A stretch of DNA of 64,000 bases from Pseudomonas triticifolii (GTDB lineage: Bacteria > Pseudomonadota > Gammaproteobacteria > Pseudomonadales > Pseudomonadaceae): assembly GCF_014358015.1 (NCBI RefSeq), contig NZ_JACONV010000012.1, positions 1 to 64,000 of the forward strand. Reading direction: 5' to 3'. A model generated the notes under the pieces. It was not told the origin of the DNA. It ran no database searches and worked only from the letters and a program-made list of their open reading frames with translations. The translations under genes and the position numbers were made by a program. Within the stretch, counting starts at the first letter, position 1. Each line of letters begins with the position of its first letter. This document shows positions 36,601 through 44,328 of this stretch, one piece after another.

Positions 36601-38820
36601 GTGGCTTACGTTCGGGAAATGGTCGATTCACTCAATGTGGCCCAAGGCTACCGGAGTCTGACGGAGAGCATTATGGCCAAGGATGACCCAGCCTATGCGC
36701 AGCGACAGAAATTGTTTGCCGAGCAACTGCCAGCCACCGGCCTCTTGAGAGCGTTCACGGCGAAGCTGAAAAAGGAGCTGTCCGACGACGCTTTTTACTT
36801 TATTGAAGCGATCATGGACATGCCCGACGGGATCGCCCGACTGCCTGTTGCAGGGCGCAAGGTCGTATTGAGCCCACTGCGTCTTCTGCCTGCCAGCGAG
36901 GGCTGGGCACCGACCACTGTCATCAATGCCTATATCATTGGCCCGGAACGAGGCAAGGCAGGGCCATGGGTGTTCTATGCGCCGTTTCATGACGATTTTG
37001 CGTTCAAGGAGTACGCTGATGAGGCTGCGCTGTTAAAGGATATCCACACGTCTGAGTATCTTCAGGCGCTGATTCTCGATTGCATCGATCCTGCAGAACG
37101 CAAGCTTTATGACCATGGCGGTTTCATGGAACCGCACTTGCCGTTCAGCGTGGAGTCCGACTTCGATATGCCCTTCGAACGTCCAAAGCCAGTCACGTTG
37201 TCCATTGAGCCCTATGAAGGCAACGTACTCGACCTGTTGTTCAACGGCACAATGCAGGCACTCAAGCAGCAGGTGAAGCAGCACAGTGTGACCAGCGCGG
37301 AGTTGAAAAGTACCGCCTCGCGCTATCTCTTCGGTCTGGTCGCCGAACAGACTATGGCTTTATTACCAGGCCGTTTGGGGGCGTTGGTGGGCATCTGGCA
37401 AAGTCAGGACCTGCTGAACCTTTCCGCCATTTCTGCCGGTGAGCGGCAGTGGGGCAAGGCAATTGCCGAGTTTATGGCTGCCCTTAGCATGGTGATTTCC
37501 TCGGGCATGGGTGCGCAGGAGGCAGGAGGCGCGGACCTGGGTGAGGTGGAGGTCTCGTTGGACGAAGAGATCCTTGAGGCGCCGCAAGATCCTCCCGAAG
37601 CCAAGGTTTTTCCGCGGTTCTCCTGGTCGAACAACTCACTGACACAGGAGATTCTGATCCGCCTGCGCCAGTTCGAGATCCGAGGGGTGTCGCTCAATAC
37701 GCTGCGCAAGGATGATCTGTTCAGTACCTACAATGACCCCGTCAGCGGGAAGAAGTATGCGGCCATCAATGGCAGGGTCTACGAGCTGAAGTCGGACCTG
37801 GATGGATGGTTCATTGTGGCTGGCGACAGGGTAGGTCCACCGGTTGTGCTGGATGAGGAGCAGCGCTGGAAACTGGATCTTCATGGCGGGCTCAAGGGGG
37901 GAGGAGCACTGCTGACACGTGTCAAAAGCAGTCTCGTCGAGTCCGGTGCGGAGGATGTCATGTCGTTCGACTGCGAGGGAATGCTGGAGATCCGCCGCAC
38001 ATTCCGGGGAATGGCGCAGGCGATTGAAGAGGGTCACACCCAGGCTCAACGTTACCTGGAGAACTGTCTGGACAACCTTTGCCTGAAACTACCTGACGGT
38101 TCGATGGCGCCGCGGGTCAAACAGGTTCTTGCCGACTTTTTTGACGAAAACGAGCCCGATGAACGGATGTGCGAGGTTGTGAAGCATGTCGTCACACAGA
38201 TCTATGGCGCGTTGATGGACCCTACGCTATCGCCTGTCGATTCAACGCGTTATGTGATCGGGGTCAACAGGATCGGGCACGACTCCGCAGCCTTCATCTT
38301 TATTAAGGACCCGTTGAAAAGGGTTTTTCTGACCGAGCAGTTTTTCCGGTTGCCGAGCTACCGATTCAAGGTCAGCGCCATGCGTTCGGGACAGTTCCAT
38401 TACGGCGCGCATTACCGTGCCGCGATTCTGATTCACGAATTGTCTCACCTGACCCTCAAGACGGAAGACCTGGCTTACGTCGATGCTCAGGCCCCCTTTG
38501 CCGATCTTCTGGAGGATACCGCAGGCTATCGATTGAGGTTGAAGAACGCGCAACTCGCGCTTCAGCAGAAGACGCTTTCGTACCAGACGGACCGCAGTCA
38601 GTTGTTCAAGCAACTGGACAACAATCGCTGGCGGGATTTGAGGAACTCTGACGGTAAAGGGAAGAAAACGATATTGCGTCTTGCCGGCAAAGCGACGCTG
38701 GATGAGGCGCGTGATGTGTTCTACAACGATGTCCAGAAACGCACTGACATCATGCTCGCCAATGCCGACACTGTCGCTTTGCTGGTGACTTTGCTGGGGC
38801 GCGAGCGGCTGGTGGGCTAG
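33628..38820 (+). CDS. Giant toxin-like protein (DUF6543-like) with C-terminal HExxH
   Basis: 1730 residues from ATG 33628 after GAAGGA. No signal peptide. Three segments share a loose pattern: YLYSCLNGFRRFDDL (residue 361), VVLWLSGSGLRRFGAL (about 729) and WVFYAPFHDDFAFKEY (about 1114). This recalls repeated DUF6543 (dermonecrotic-toxin-like) units of large pseudomonad toxins. A hydrophobic helical patch (about 1255-1300) could aid translocation. RWKLDLHGGLKGGG (about 1420) is also typical. The C-terminal region has HELSH at 1603-1607, with acidic residues downstream (E1629, D1630) as possible third ligands. Probably a secreted or injected toxin with a metallopeptidase end; delivery route and target are unknown. 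No hrp box and no adjacent immunity gene were seen. Confidence 0.6.
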   Translation: MSALPPYFSSESLSARFTQDVQQAVSESRISAEQGQWLGILTREGNETQEAPVRPRVDRFVRDDGAQTGGELATALMISDPDNSEAPVLLSTLLSGIERFDNRLSLLLALRARFDEIKDPSIEIDTQQVDGPIFPARTRLIIVHQAKHLEQIWELLHELPELRTALGRALIDKLQAQDAALRFDVFNHPVQLINTDVSDTNVVGTDSLVNVAVDEYVYQALPASIKRQYLDASGAILSQKQSGTCAQAVSDAVAEMGAYYERSLMDYWSSRRSDGVSVREFCARALAETLRHHLLAGRNDGLLTEEQFQGLRTLLLASGVSPESRKTRVRRLSAAVGGQEPVKLIGLFAINFESGRPEGLYLYSCLNGFRRFDDLDGIGTLFSSAQGRSDLLQYSSLNDHPLLRASGRIELFANSFTGPLLDQYLDSVIALQQRSLRHACALSPIGYEKTPVRLDDALDIRVLLDVRLLGLHDLGRWRAGRTDFNGAWGSPVVVPYLAPEAYGTWAGKLQKMEFLLGRVSLLHPGLDGCMRNELNRYLMLLGESGLDARTLWIASTDGAVQAVPLLSWVLGRVCGDVEVDFTDAMVMRGESALAGDSLDQRLPMTLLEEMVDCVLMDFTQRFERQISGFYARQVRYLDTCVHPGASTGLIREYALRLEVIIQKRIGGLDDEALQSVQQVLDRPLPALRDSLGDERVDPYTMSVRWTGLKQAIAVPNAFVLSKPKHIGSVVLWLSGSGLRRFGALQDMKNWLSRQMIDPRAHVVNALSEPDREAVTTLLRQEGVPSVEIELHPAQGHFIAALQAHEIKRQQQTATCLYQKALKRELSASLFRHLMSAVESRDASRQVLNRLGMIIQHVINKTALPEWVSTASPTEQIILVNILQHFYVACIAQKDFLFGLPSLYDYSRQQLTNRLARDFPGQTLDPEDVMVTLTHYVSGFATIGEVPSAIPAATERVSQTLCEFAVNRFMSRQDGVISLAAKDGTPLAGPLTVAYVREMVDSLNVAQGYRSLTESIMAKDDPAYAQRQKLFAEQLPATGLLRAFTAKLKKELSDDAFYFIEAIMDMPDGIARLPVAGRKVVLSPLRLLPASEGWAPTTVINAYIIGPERGKAGPWVFYAPFHDDFAFKEYADEAALLKDIHTSEYLQALILDCIDPAERKLYDHGGFMEPHLPFSVESDFDMPFERPKPVTLSIEPYEGNVLDLLFNGTMQALKQQVKQHSVTSAELKSTASRYLFGLVAEQTMALLPGRLGALVGIWQSQDLLNLSAISAGERQWGKAIAEFMAALSMVISSGMGAQEAGGADLGEVEVSLDEEILEAPQDPPEAKVFPRFSWSNNSLTQEILIRLRQFEIRGVSLNTLRKDDLFSTYNDPVSGKKYAAINGRVYELKSDLDGWFIVAGDRVGPPVVLDEEQRWKLDLHGGLKGGGALLTRVKSSLVESGAEDVMSFDCEGMLEIRRTFRGMAQAIEEGHTQAQRYLENCLDNLCLKLPDGSMAPRVKQVLADFFDENEPDERMCEVVKHVVTQIYGALMDPTLSPVDSTRYVIGVNRIGHDSAAFIFIKDPLKRVFLTEQFFRLPSYRFKVSAMRSGQFHYGAHYRAAILIHELSHLTLKTEDLAYVDAQAPFADLLEDTAGYRLRLKNAQLALQQKTLSYQTDRSQLFKQLDNNRWRDLRNSDGKGKKTILRLAGKATLDEARDVFYNDVQKRTDIMLANADTVALLVTLLGRERLVG

Positions 38821-38882
38821 GCCGTGGGGCCGCTCGGCATCGGCTGATGGGGCCCTGGGGCATTTGCACCAGGGACCGCTCC

Positions 38883-40034
38883 TCAGACCAGATAGTGGCG
38901 CAGCTCGCGTGCGATCAACAGGCGCTGGATCTCGCTGGAGCCTTCGTAGATCTGGGTGATACGGGCGTCCCGGTAGTATCGCTCTACCGGGTAGTCTTCC
39001 AGATAACCGTAGCCACCATGAATCTGTATCGCTTTGGAGCACACCCACTCGGCCATTTCCGACGCGAACAGCTTGGCCTGTGAGGCCTCTGACAGACACG
39101 GCTGGCCAGCACTGCGCAGACGTGCAGCGTGCAGGATCAGCAAACGGGTGGCGTTGATGCGCGTGTGCATGTCGGCCAGCAGGTTGGCGATGCTCTGGTG
39201 TTCGATGATCGGCTTGTCGAACTGCACGCGCTCACGGGCGTAGGCCAGCGCGGCTTCGAACGCTGCACGGGCGATGCCCAGCGCCTGGGCGGCGATACCG
39301 ATACGGCCGCCTTCCAGGTTGGACAGCGCGATGGCCAGGCCCTTGCCGCGCTCGCCCAGCAGGTTGGCAGCCGGAATGCGGCAGTTGTTGAGGGTGACCG
39401 CGCAGGTATCCGAGGCGCGGATGCCCATCTTGTGTTCGCTGCGGTCCACCACGAAGCCCGGGTTTTCGGTGGGCACCAGAAACGCCGACAGGCCTTTCTT
39501 GCCCAGTTCTGGATCGGTCACGGCAAACACGATCGCCAGTTTTGCCCGCTTGCCATTGCTGACGAACTGTTTGGCACCATTGATGACCCATTCATCGCCT
39601 TGCAACTCGGCGCGGGTGCGCAGGTTATGCGCTTCGGAGCCTGCGTGGGGTTCGGTCAGGCAGAAGCAGCCGATGGCCTGGCCGGTGGCGAGTTTTTCCA
39701 GCCAGGTGTGTTTCTGTTCATCGCTGCCATAGTTGAGAATGGGTCCGCAGCCCACCGAGCTGTGGACGCTCATCAGCGTGCCGGTGGCGGCATCGGCCGC
39801 TGAAACTTCTTCGACCGCGAGGGCGTAGGCAACGTAATCGATGTAAGTGCCGCCCCATTGCTCGGGCACCACCATGCCGAGCAAGCCCAGCTCACCGAGC
39901 TTGCCGACCAGCGCGTCGTCGATCCAGCCGGCCTTTTCCCAGGCCTGTGCGTGGGGAGCGATTTCGTTGCGTGCAAAGTCGCGTGCCATGTCGCGAATCA
40001 TGATCTGCTCTTCGCTCAATTCCAGGTCGTGCAT
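38883..40034 (-). CDS. Acyl-CoA dehydrogenase, short/branched-chain type
   Basis: FAD enzyme of 383 residues forming 2-enoyl-CoA. FAD/substrate loop CFCLTEPHAGSEAHNLRT, then WVINGAKQFVSNG. The C-terminal ITQIYEGSSEIQRLLIARE carries the catalytic Glu of the medium/short-chain class. It follows the hydrolase-like gene by 3 bp on the same strand, so they form one operon. The pair suggests isobutyryl-CoA (valine) or related branched acyl-CoA catabolism; the chain preference is not visible. Confidence 0.92.
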   Translation of the reverse strand: MHDLELSEEQIMIRDMARDFARNEIAPHAQAWEKAGWIDDALVGKLGELGLLGMVVPEQWGGTYIDYVAYALAVEEVSAADAATGTLMSVHSSVGCGPILNYGSDEQKHTWLEKLATGQAIGCFCLTEPHAGSEAHNLRTRAELQGDEWVINGAKQFVSNGKRAKLAIVFAVTDPELGKKGLSAFLVPTENPGFVVDRSEHKMGIRASDTCAVTLNNCRIPAANLLGERGKGLAIALSNLEGGRIGIAAQALGIARAAFEAALAYARERVQFDKPIIEHQSIANLLADMHTRINATRLLILHAARLRSAGQPCLSEASQAKLFASEMAEWVCSKAIQIHGGYGYLEDYPVERYYRDARITQIYEGSSEIQRLLIARELRHYLV

Positions 40035-40037
40035 GAG

Positions 40038-41135
40038 TCAAGTCTCCTGGCCGCTGAAAAAACGTTCGACGTGCGCTGCGCTGATATCCTTTGCGCTGTC
40101 GTGTTTCCATCGCGGCTTCTTGTCTTTATCGATGATAAGGGCGCGTATGCCTTCGATCAGATCACCGCGCTCGAACCACTGGCGGTCCAGGTGCAGCTCC
40201 ATCGCGAAGCAGGCGTGCAGTGAAAGGTGTCGACCCCGGCGCAGCATCTCCAGCGTCACGGCCATCGCCAGTGGCGAGTGACCTTGCATGCGTTTTACCG
40301 TGTCCAGCGCCCATTGGCGGGTATCGCCGATGGCCACTTCCTGCAGTTGCTCAAGGATGCTCGGGATATCGGGCCGGCCGAAAAAATGGTCGATGGCGGA
40401 GCGCAGCAGTTCCAGAGGCGGGCAGGGTAGGCGCTGGGTGCCGAGTTTAGCCATCACGCCTTGCAGGTCTTTGAGCGGCGTCGATTTCCATTTCAGGTGG
40501 TCGAGCATGTGATCAAGGCGCGGCATCATTTCGCTGTTCATCGACCAGTCGGCCAACCCGCAATACAACGCGTCGGCCGCGCCGATCTGGCTGCCGGTCA
40601 CACCGAGCCATGTGCCCAGCTCGCCCGGCAGGCGTGACAGAAAGTAGCTGCCGCCGACATCTGGAAAATACCCGATTGCCACTTCCGGCATACCCAGTCG
40701 AGTGCGTTCGGTGACCACGCGCAGATCGGCCCCTTGAATCAGGCCCATGCCGCCGCCCAGCACAAGGCCATCGGCCAGCGCCATCACCGGCTTGCGGTAA
40801 CCATGAATCGTCAGGTCCAGGGCGTATTCTTCGACAAAGAAAGCTTCATGCAGGTCCAGGCCGTTCTGGTAGCTTTCATAGAGCGCGCGGATGTCACCGC
40901 CTGCGCAGAAGGCCTTGTCGCCTGCACCGCGCAGCACCACGGCGTAAACGTTCTCGTCCTCGGCCCAGGCGTCCAGCTGATGTTTGAGCGTGCGCACCAT
41001 CCCCAGATCGAGGGCGTTGAGCCCGGCGGGACGATTGAGCGTCAGGTGACCGATGTGATTGCGTATTTCGATCAGAATCGCACCCCGGTTGGCAGGTCGC
41101 TGGACCGACAGGGCGGATGAAACCTGTGAACTCAT
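40038..41135 (-). CDS. 3-hydroxyisobutyryl-CoA hydrolase-like crotonase
   Basis: 365-residue crotonase-fold protein. LNRPAGLNALDLGM and GAGDKAFCAGGDIRALYE form the CoA/oxyanion pocket. DGLVLGGGMGLIQGADLRVV and MPEVAIGYFPDVGGSYFLSRLPG match 3-hydroxyisobutyryl-CoA hydrolases (the catalytic Glu is in MPEV). The family is longer than plain enoyl-CoA hydratases, as here. Start ATG 41135 after AAGGAG. The next gene, acyl-CoA dehydrogenase, starts 3 bp downstream. Probably valine catabolism; methylmalonate-semialdehyde genes are not in the window. Confidence 0.88.
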   Translation of the reverse strand: MSSQVSSALSVQRPANRGAILIEIRNHIGHLTLNRPAGLNALDLGMVRTLKHQLDAWAEDENVYAVVLRGAGDKAFCAGGDIRALYESYQNGLDLHEAFFVEEYALDLTIHGYRKPVMALADGLVLGGGMGLIQGADLRVVTERTRLGMPEVAIGYFPDVGGSYFLSRLPGELGTWLGVTGSQIGAADALYCGLADWSMNSEMMPRLDHMLDHLKWKSTPLKDLQGVMAKLGTQRLPCPPLELLRSAIDHFFGRPDIPSILEQLQEVAIGDTRQWALDTVKRMQGHSPLAMAVTLEMLRRGRHLSLHACFAMELHLDRQWFERGDLIEGIRALIIDKDKKPRWKHDSAKDISAAHVERFFSGQET

Positions 41136-41384
41136 TCTGAACTCCTTGTTCGTTTTCGCTTTCTTCTAGTCTGTACCTGGCGCCGCAGCAGATCCTAGCA
41201 GTGCAAATGTGCAAAGCAAAACTGCGTTTAAGCATAGAGCAAGGTTTCAAATGGCCATCATTTAAGCCTGTCGTGCCCGTAATAAGCTTTAATGCCACAT
41301 GCTCTGACGCGAATCATCAAGGCGTTCATGAGTATTCTGGCTGCCGTTAATGTCACACAAGGGAATTTCTCTCGCCCTTCGAAA

Positions 41385-41425
41385 ATGAGCCCCATGAACC
41401 GCCTTTTATGACTGACTTTTCATGA
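41385..41425 (+). promoter_or_regulatory. Two overlapping mini-ORFs coupled to the MFS start
   Basis: An 8-codon frame (41385-41411, MSPMNRLL) ends in TGA overlapping the ATG of a 5-codon frame (41408-41425, MTDFS). The TGA of that frame overlaps the ATG of the MFS gene at 41422. No ribosome site precedes the MFS gene itself. This suggests translational coupling, but could be chance. Confidence 0.35.
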
Positions 41426-43101
41426 GCGATAAATACGCCCCGCGCGAATGGGCACCTCACGAACGTCCCACCATGCCGGGCTCGCCTTCGACGCCTTTGC
41501 ATTCCAACGCCCGGCGCTGGGCTTTCGCGCTGGTCGGTGTGATCGTGGCGCTCACAGGCGGGCTGGGTAACGCCCTGGTGATTGCCAATCTGCCGTACTT
41601 GCAGGGCGCATTGGGCGCGACGTCACAGGACATCGCCTGGCTGCCGGCCGCGTACATCATGACCAACGTGTCGATGAACCTGCTGCTGGTGAAGTTTCGC
41701 CAGCAGTTCGGCCTGCGGGCGTTTACCGAGCTGTTTCTGGTGCTGTACGCGTTGGTGACGCTCGCGCACTTATTCGTCAATGACATTGATTCGGCCATCG
41801 CCGTGCGGGCAGCCCACGGCATGGTCGGCGCGGCCCTTAGTACGCTGGGTCTGTACTACATGATCCAGGCCTTCCCGCAGAAGTGGCGGATGAAGGCATT
41901 GGTGCTCGGCCTGGGCACTGCGCAACTGGCTACACCGCTGGCGCGGCTGGTCTCTGAAGACCTGCTGCAGATTGCCCAATGGCGCGGCCTTTACCTGTTC
42001 GAACTGGGCATGGCGCTGCTGTCGCTGGGTTGCGTACTGATGCTCAAGCTGCCGCCGGGCGATCGTTTCAAAGCGTTCGAAAAACTCGACTTCCTGACCT
42101 TCGGCCTGCTCGCCACAGGTTTCGCGTTACTGTGCGCTGTGCTGTCGCTGGGACGCATCGAGTGGTGGTTTGAAGCGCCGTGGATCGGCATTGCGTCGGC
42201 AGCGTCCATTGCGCTGATCTGCGCAGGGTTAGCCATCGAGCACAACCGCAGCAACCCGTTGCTGATCACCCGCTGGCTGGGCAGTGGCTCGATATTGCGA
42301 TTGGCGTTGGCGGTGATTCTGTTTCGCATTGTGTTGTCCGAGCAGTCCGTGGGCGCTGTCGGTTTTCTCCAGGCTCTGAACATGGGCAGTCAGCAACTGC
42401 ACACGCTTTATCTGGTGATGCTGTTGGGCAGCGTCGCCGGGCTTGCGGTCAGTGCCTTGACGATCAACCCTGCGCACTTGATCAAACCTTTGCTGATCTC
42501 GCTGGCCATGATGGCGGTCGGGGCATGGATGGACAGTCATTCGACCAACCTGACCCGCCAGTCGAACATGTATATCAGCCAGTTTCTGCTGGCCTTCGGC
42601 GGCACTTTTTTCCTGGGACCAACGCTGGTGCTGGGTATCAGTGGTGTGCTGGCCAACCCGCGCAACATGGTGAGCTTTTCGGTTCTGTTCGGGATCACCC
42701 AGAACATTGGCGGCCTGATCGGGTCTGCTGCGCTGGGCACGTTTCAGATCGTGCGCGAGAAGTTTCACTCCAGCCACATCGTCGAACACCTGACGCTGAT
42801 CAACCCGTTGGTGCAGTCGCGCCTGCAAAGCTACAGCGCCAGTTACGCTTCGGTGATCGCCGATCCGGCCCAGCGCAATGCGCAGGGCATTCGTGCCATG
42901 GCCACGGCGGCCACGCGAGAAGCGAATGTGCTGGCGTACAACGACGTGTTCATGTTGATCGCGCTGATTGCCGTACTGACCATGGTCTGGATTTCGTTCC
43001 GGGTCATCTGGCTGAAAATGACCACTCAACCTCAGGCGCTGGCCCCTGTTACACCCACTGCTGCGCCTTCCGTATCACCGACCGGCGTTCAATCTTCATG
43101 A
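41422..43101 (+). CDS. MFS multidrug efflux transporter, DHA2 (EmrB-like) type
   Basis: 559 residues with about 14 hydrophobic helices, the first near residues 32-55. LPYLQGALGATSQDIAWLPAAYIM is the start typical of EmrB/FusB-like transporters. It overlaps the following membrane-fusion gene by 4 bp, so the two form an efflux pair spanning inner membrane and periplasm. No outer-membrane gene is adjacent, so a shared OprM/TolC-like channel is likely. Drug specificity is not visible. Expression signals: see the overlapping mini-ORFs upstream. Confidence 0.9.
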   Translation: MSDKYAPREWAPHERPTMPGSPSTPLHSNARRWAFALVGVIVALTGGLGNALVIANLPYLQGALGATSQDIAWLPAAYIMTNVSMNLLLVKFRQQFGLRAFTELFLVLYALVTLAHLFVNDIDSAIAVRAAHGMVGAALSTLGLYYMIQAFPQKWRMKALVLGLGTAQLATPLARLVSEDLLQIAQWRGLYLFELGMALLSLGCVLMLKLPPGDRFKAFEKLDFLTFGLLATGFALLCAVLSLGRIEWWFEAPWIGIASAASIALICAGLAIEHNRSNPLLITRWLGSGSILRLALAVILFRIVLSEQSVGAVGFLQALNMGSQQLHTLYLVMLLGSVAGLAVSALTINPAHLIKPLLISLAMMAVGAWMDSHSTNLTRQSNMYISQFLLAFGGTFFLGPTLVLGISGVLANPRNMVSFSVLFGITQNIGGLIGSAALGTFQIVREKFHSSHIVEHLTLINPLVQSRLQSYSASYASVIADPAQRNAQGIRAMATAATREANVLAYNDVFMLIALIAVLTMVWISFRVIWLKMTTQPQALAPVTPTAAPSVSPTGVQSS

Positions 43102-44282
43102 CCGAATCGAGCACTCCAACCCCAACTCCTGATGCCGAGCGCAGCGAAACCGTGAAGCGCACCGACGGGCCGGCTCCCGCACCGCTGAAGTCTCCGGTCA
43201 CCACCCGGCCCAGTTCAAGGCGCAAACGCGTGATCTCCTCGGTACTGTTTGGTGCGGTGGCGCTGGCCGGTGTGCTGGTGGTGCTGTACGCATGGCAGTT
43301 GCCACCGTTCACCAGCCCGATCCAGAGCACCGAAAACGCACAGGTCCGTGGCCAGACCACGTTGATCGGGCCGCAACTGAGCGGCTATGTGTACGAGGTG
43401 CCGGTGCAGGACTTCCAGTTCGTCAAAGCGGGTGACCTGCTGGTGCGGCTGGATGATCGTATCTACCGACAGCGTCTGGATCAGGCACTGGCCCAACTGA
43501 ACGTGCAAAAGGCCTCGTTGGCCAACAACCTGCAACAACGCCATAGCGCCGAGGCGACTATTGCCCAGCGTGAGGCGCAGTTGCAGAACACCATCGCGCA
43601 AAGTCGCAAGAGTGCCGCCGACCTGCGGCGCAATCAGGCGCTGGTCACCGATGGGTCAGTGTCCAAGAGTGAGCTGGATGTAACCCGTGCCGCGGATGCA
43701 CAGGCAAATGCTGCGGTTGCCGAAGCCAAGGCAACCTTGCAGATCGCTCGCGAAGACCTGCAAACGGTGATCGTCAACCGGGGTTCACTGCAGGCTTCGG
43801 TCGCCAACGCCGAGGCCGCGATTCAATTGGCGCGGATCGACCTGGACAACACCCGCATCGTGGCACCCCGCGACGGGCAGTTGGGGCAGATCGGCGTGCG
43901 TCTGGGGGCGTACGTCAATTCCGGGGCGCAGTTGATGGCGCTGGTGCCTGAGCGGCGCTGGATCATTGCCAACCTCAAGGAAACCCAGATGGCCGATGTG
44001 CGCCTGGGGCAATCAGTCAGCTTTACCGTCGATGCGCTGGACAATCACAGAATGCACGGCCGGGTACAACGCATCTCGCCTGCGACAGGCTCGGAATTCA
44101 GCCTGTTGCCAGCCGACAACGCCACGGGCAACTTCGTGAAGATTTCCCAACGAATTCCGGTGCGCATTGTGGTTGACGATGACCAGCCAATGCTTGAGCG
44201 ACTGCGGCCGGGGATGTCGGTGGTGGTGAGCATCGACACCAGCACTGACGGCGACGTGCCGCCTGATCCGACGGTGCCTTAG
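43098..44282 (+). CDS. HlyD/EmrA-family membrane fusion protein of the efflux pair
   Basis: 394 residues from ATG 43098; a longer open frame upstream is a shadow of the MFS gene. Cytoplasmic Pro/Thr-rich N-terminus, one membrane helix (about residues 48-66). Lipoyl-type halves VRGQTTLIGPQLSGYVYEVPV and RIVAPRDGQLGQIGVRLGAYV flank a long alpha-helical hairpin rich in Gln/Ala (about 120-240). Links the MFS pump to an outer-membrane channel. A terminator-like REP palindrome follows at 44291. Confidence 0.92.
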   Translation: MTESSTPTPTPDAERSETVKRTDGPAPAPLKSPVTTRPSSRRKRVISSVLFGAVALAGVLVVLYAWQLPPFTSPIQSTENAQVRGQTTLIGPQLSGYVYEVPVQDFQFVKAGDLLVRLDDRIYRQRLDQALAQLNVQKASLANNLQQRHSAEATIAQREAQLQNTIAQSRKSAADLRRNQALVTDGSVSKSELDVTRAADAQANAAVAEAKATLQIAREDLQTVIVNRGSLQASVANAEAAIQLARIDLDNTRIVAPRDGQLGQIGVRLGAYVNSGAQLMALVPERRWIIANLKETQMADVRLGQSVSFTVDALDNHRMHGRVQRISPATGSEFSLLPADNATGNFVKISQRIPVRIVVDDDQPMLERLRPGMSVVVSIDTSTDGDVPPDPTVP

Positions 44283-44290
44283 CGGTTATC

Positions 44291-44317
44291 AGGCGGACCG
44301 GTGGGAGCGGTCCGCCT
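44291..44317. terminator. Hairpin between convergent efflux and phosphate-carrier genes, REP-like
   Basis: AGGCGGACC pairs with GGTCCGCCT around a loop containing GTGGGAGC, the head motif of many Pseudomonas REP elements. It can act as a bidirectional terminator, with only a weak T run. Confidence 0.5.
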
Positions 44318-44328
44318 TATCTGTTGAC

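Noticed and set aside
42180..43097. Long N-terminal extension of the membrane fusion protein
   Set aside because: Out-of-frame reading of the MFS gene; the true ATG overlaps the MFS stop by 4 bp.
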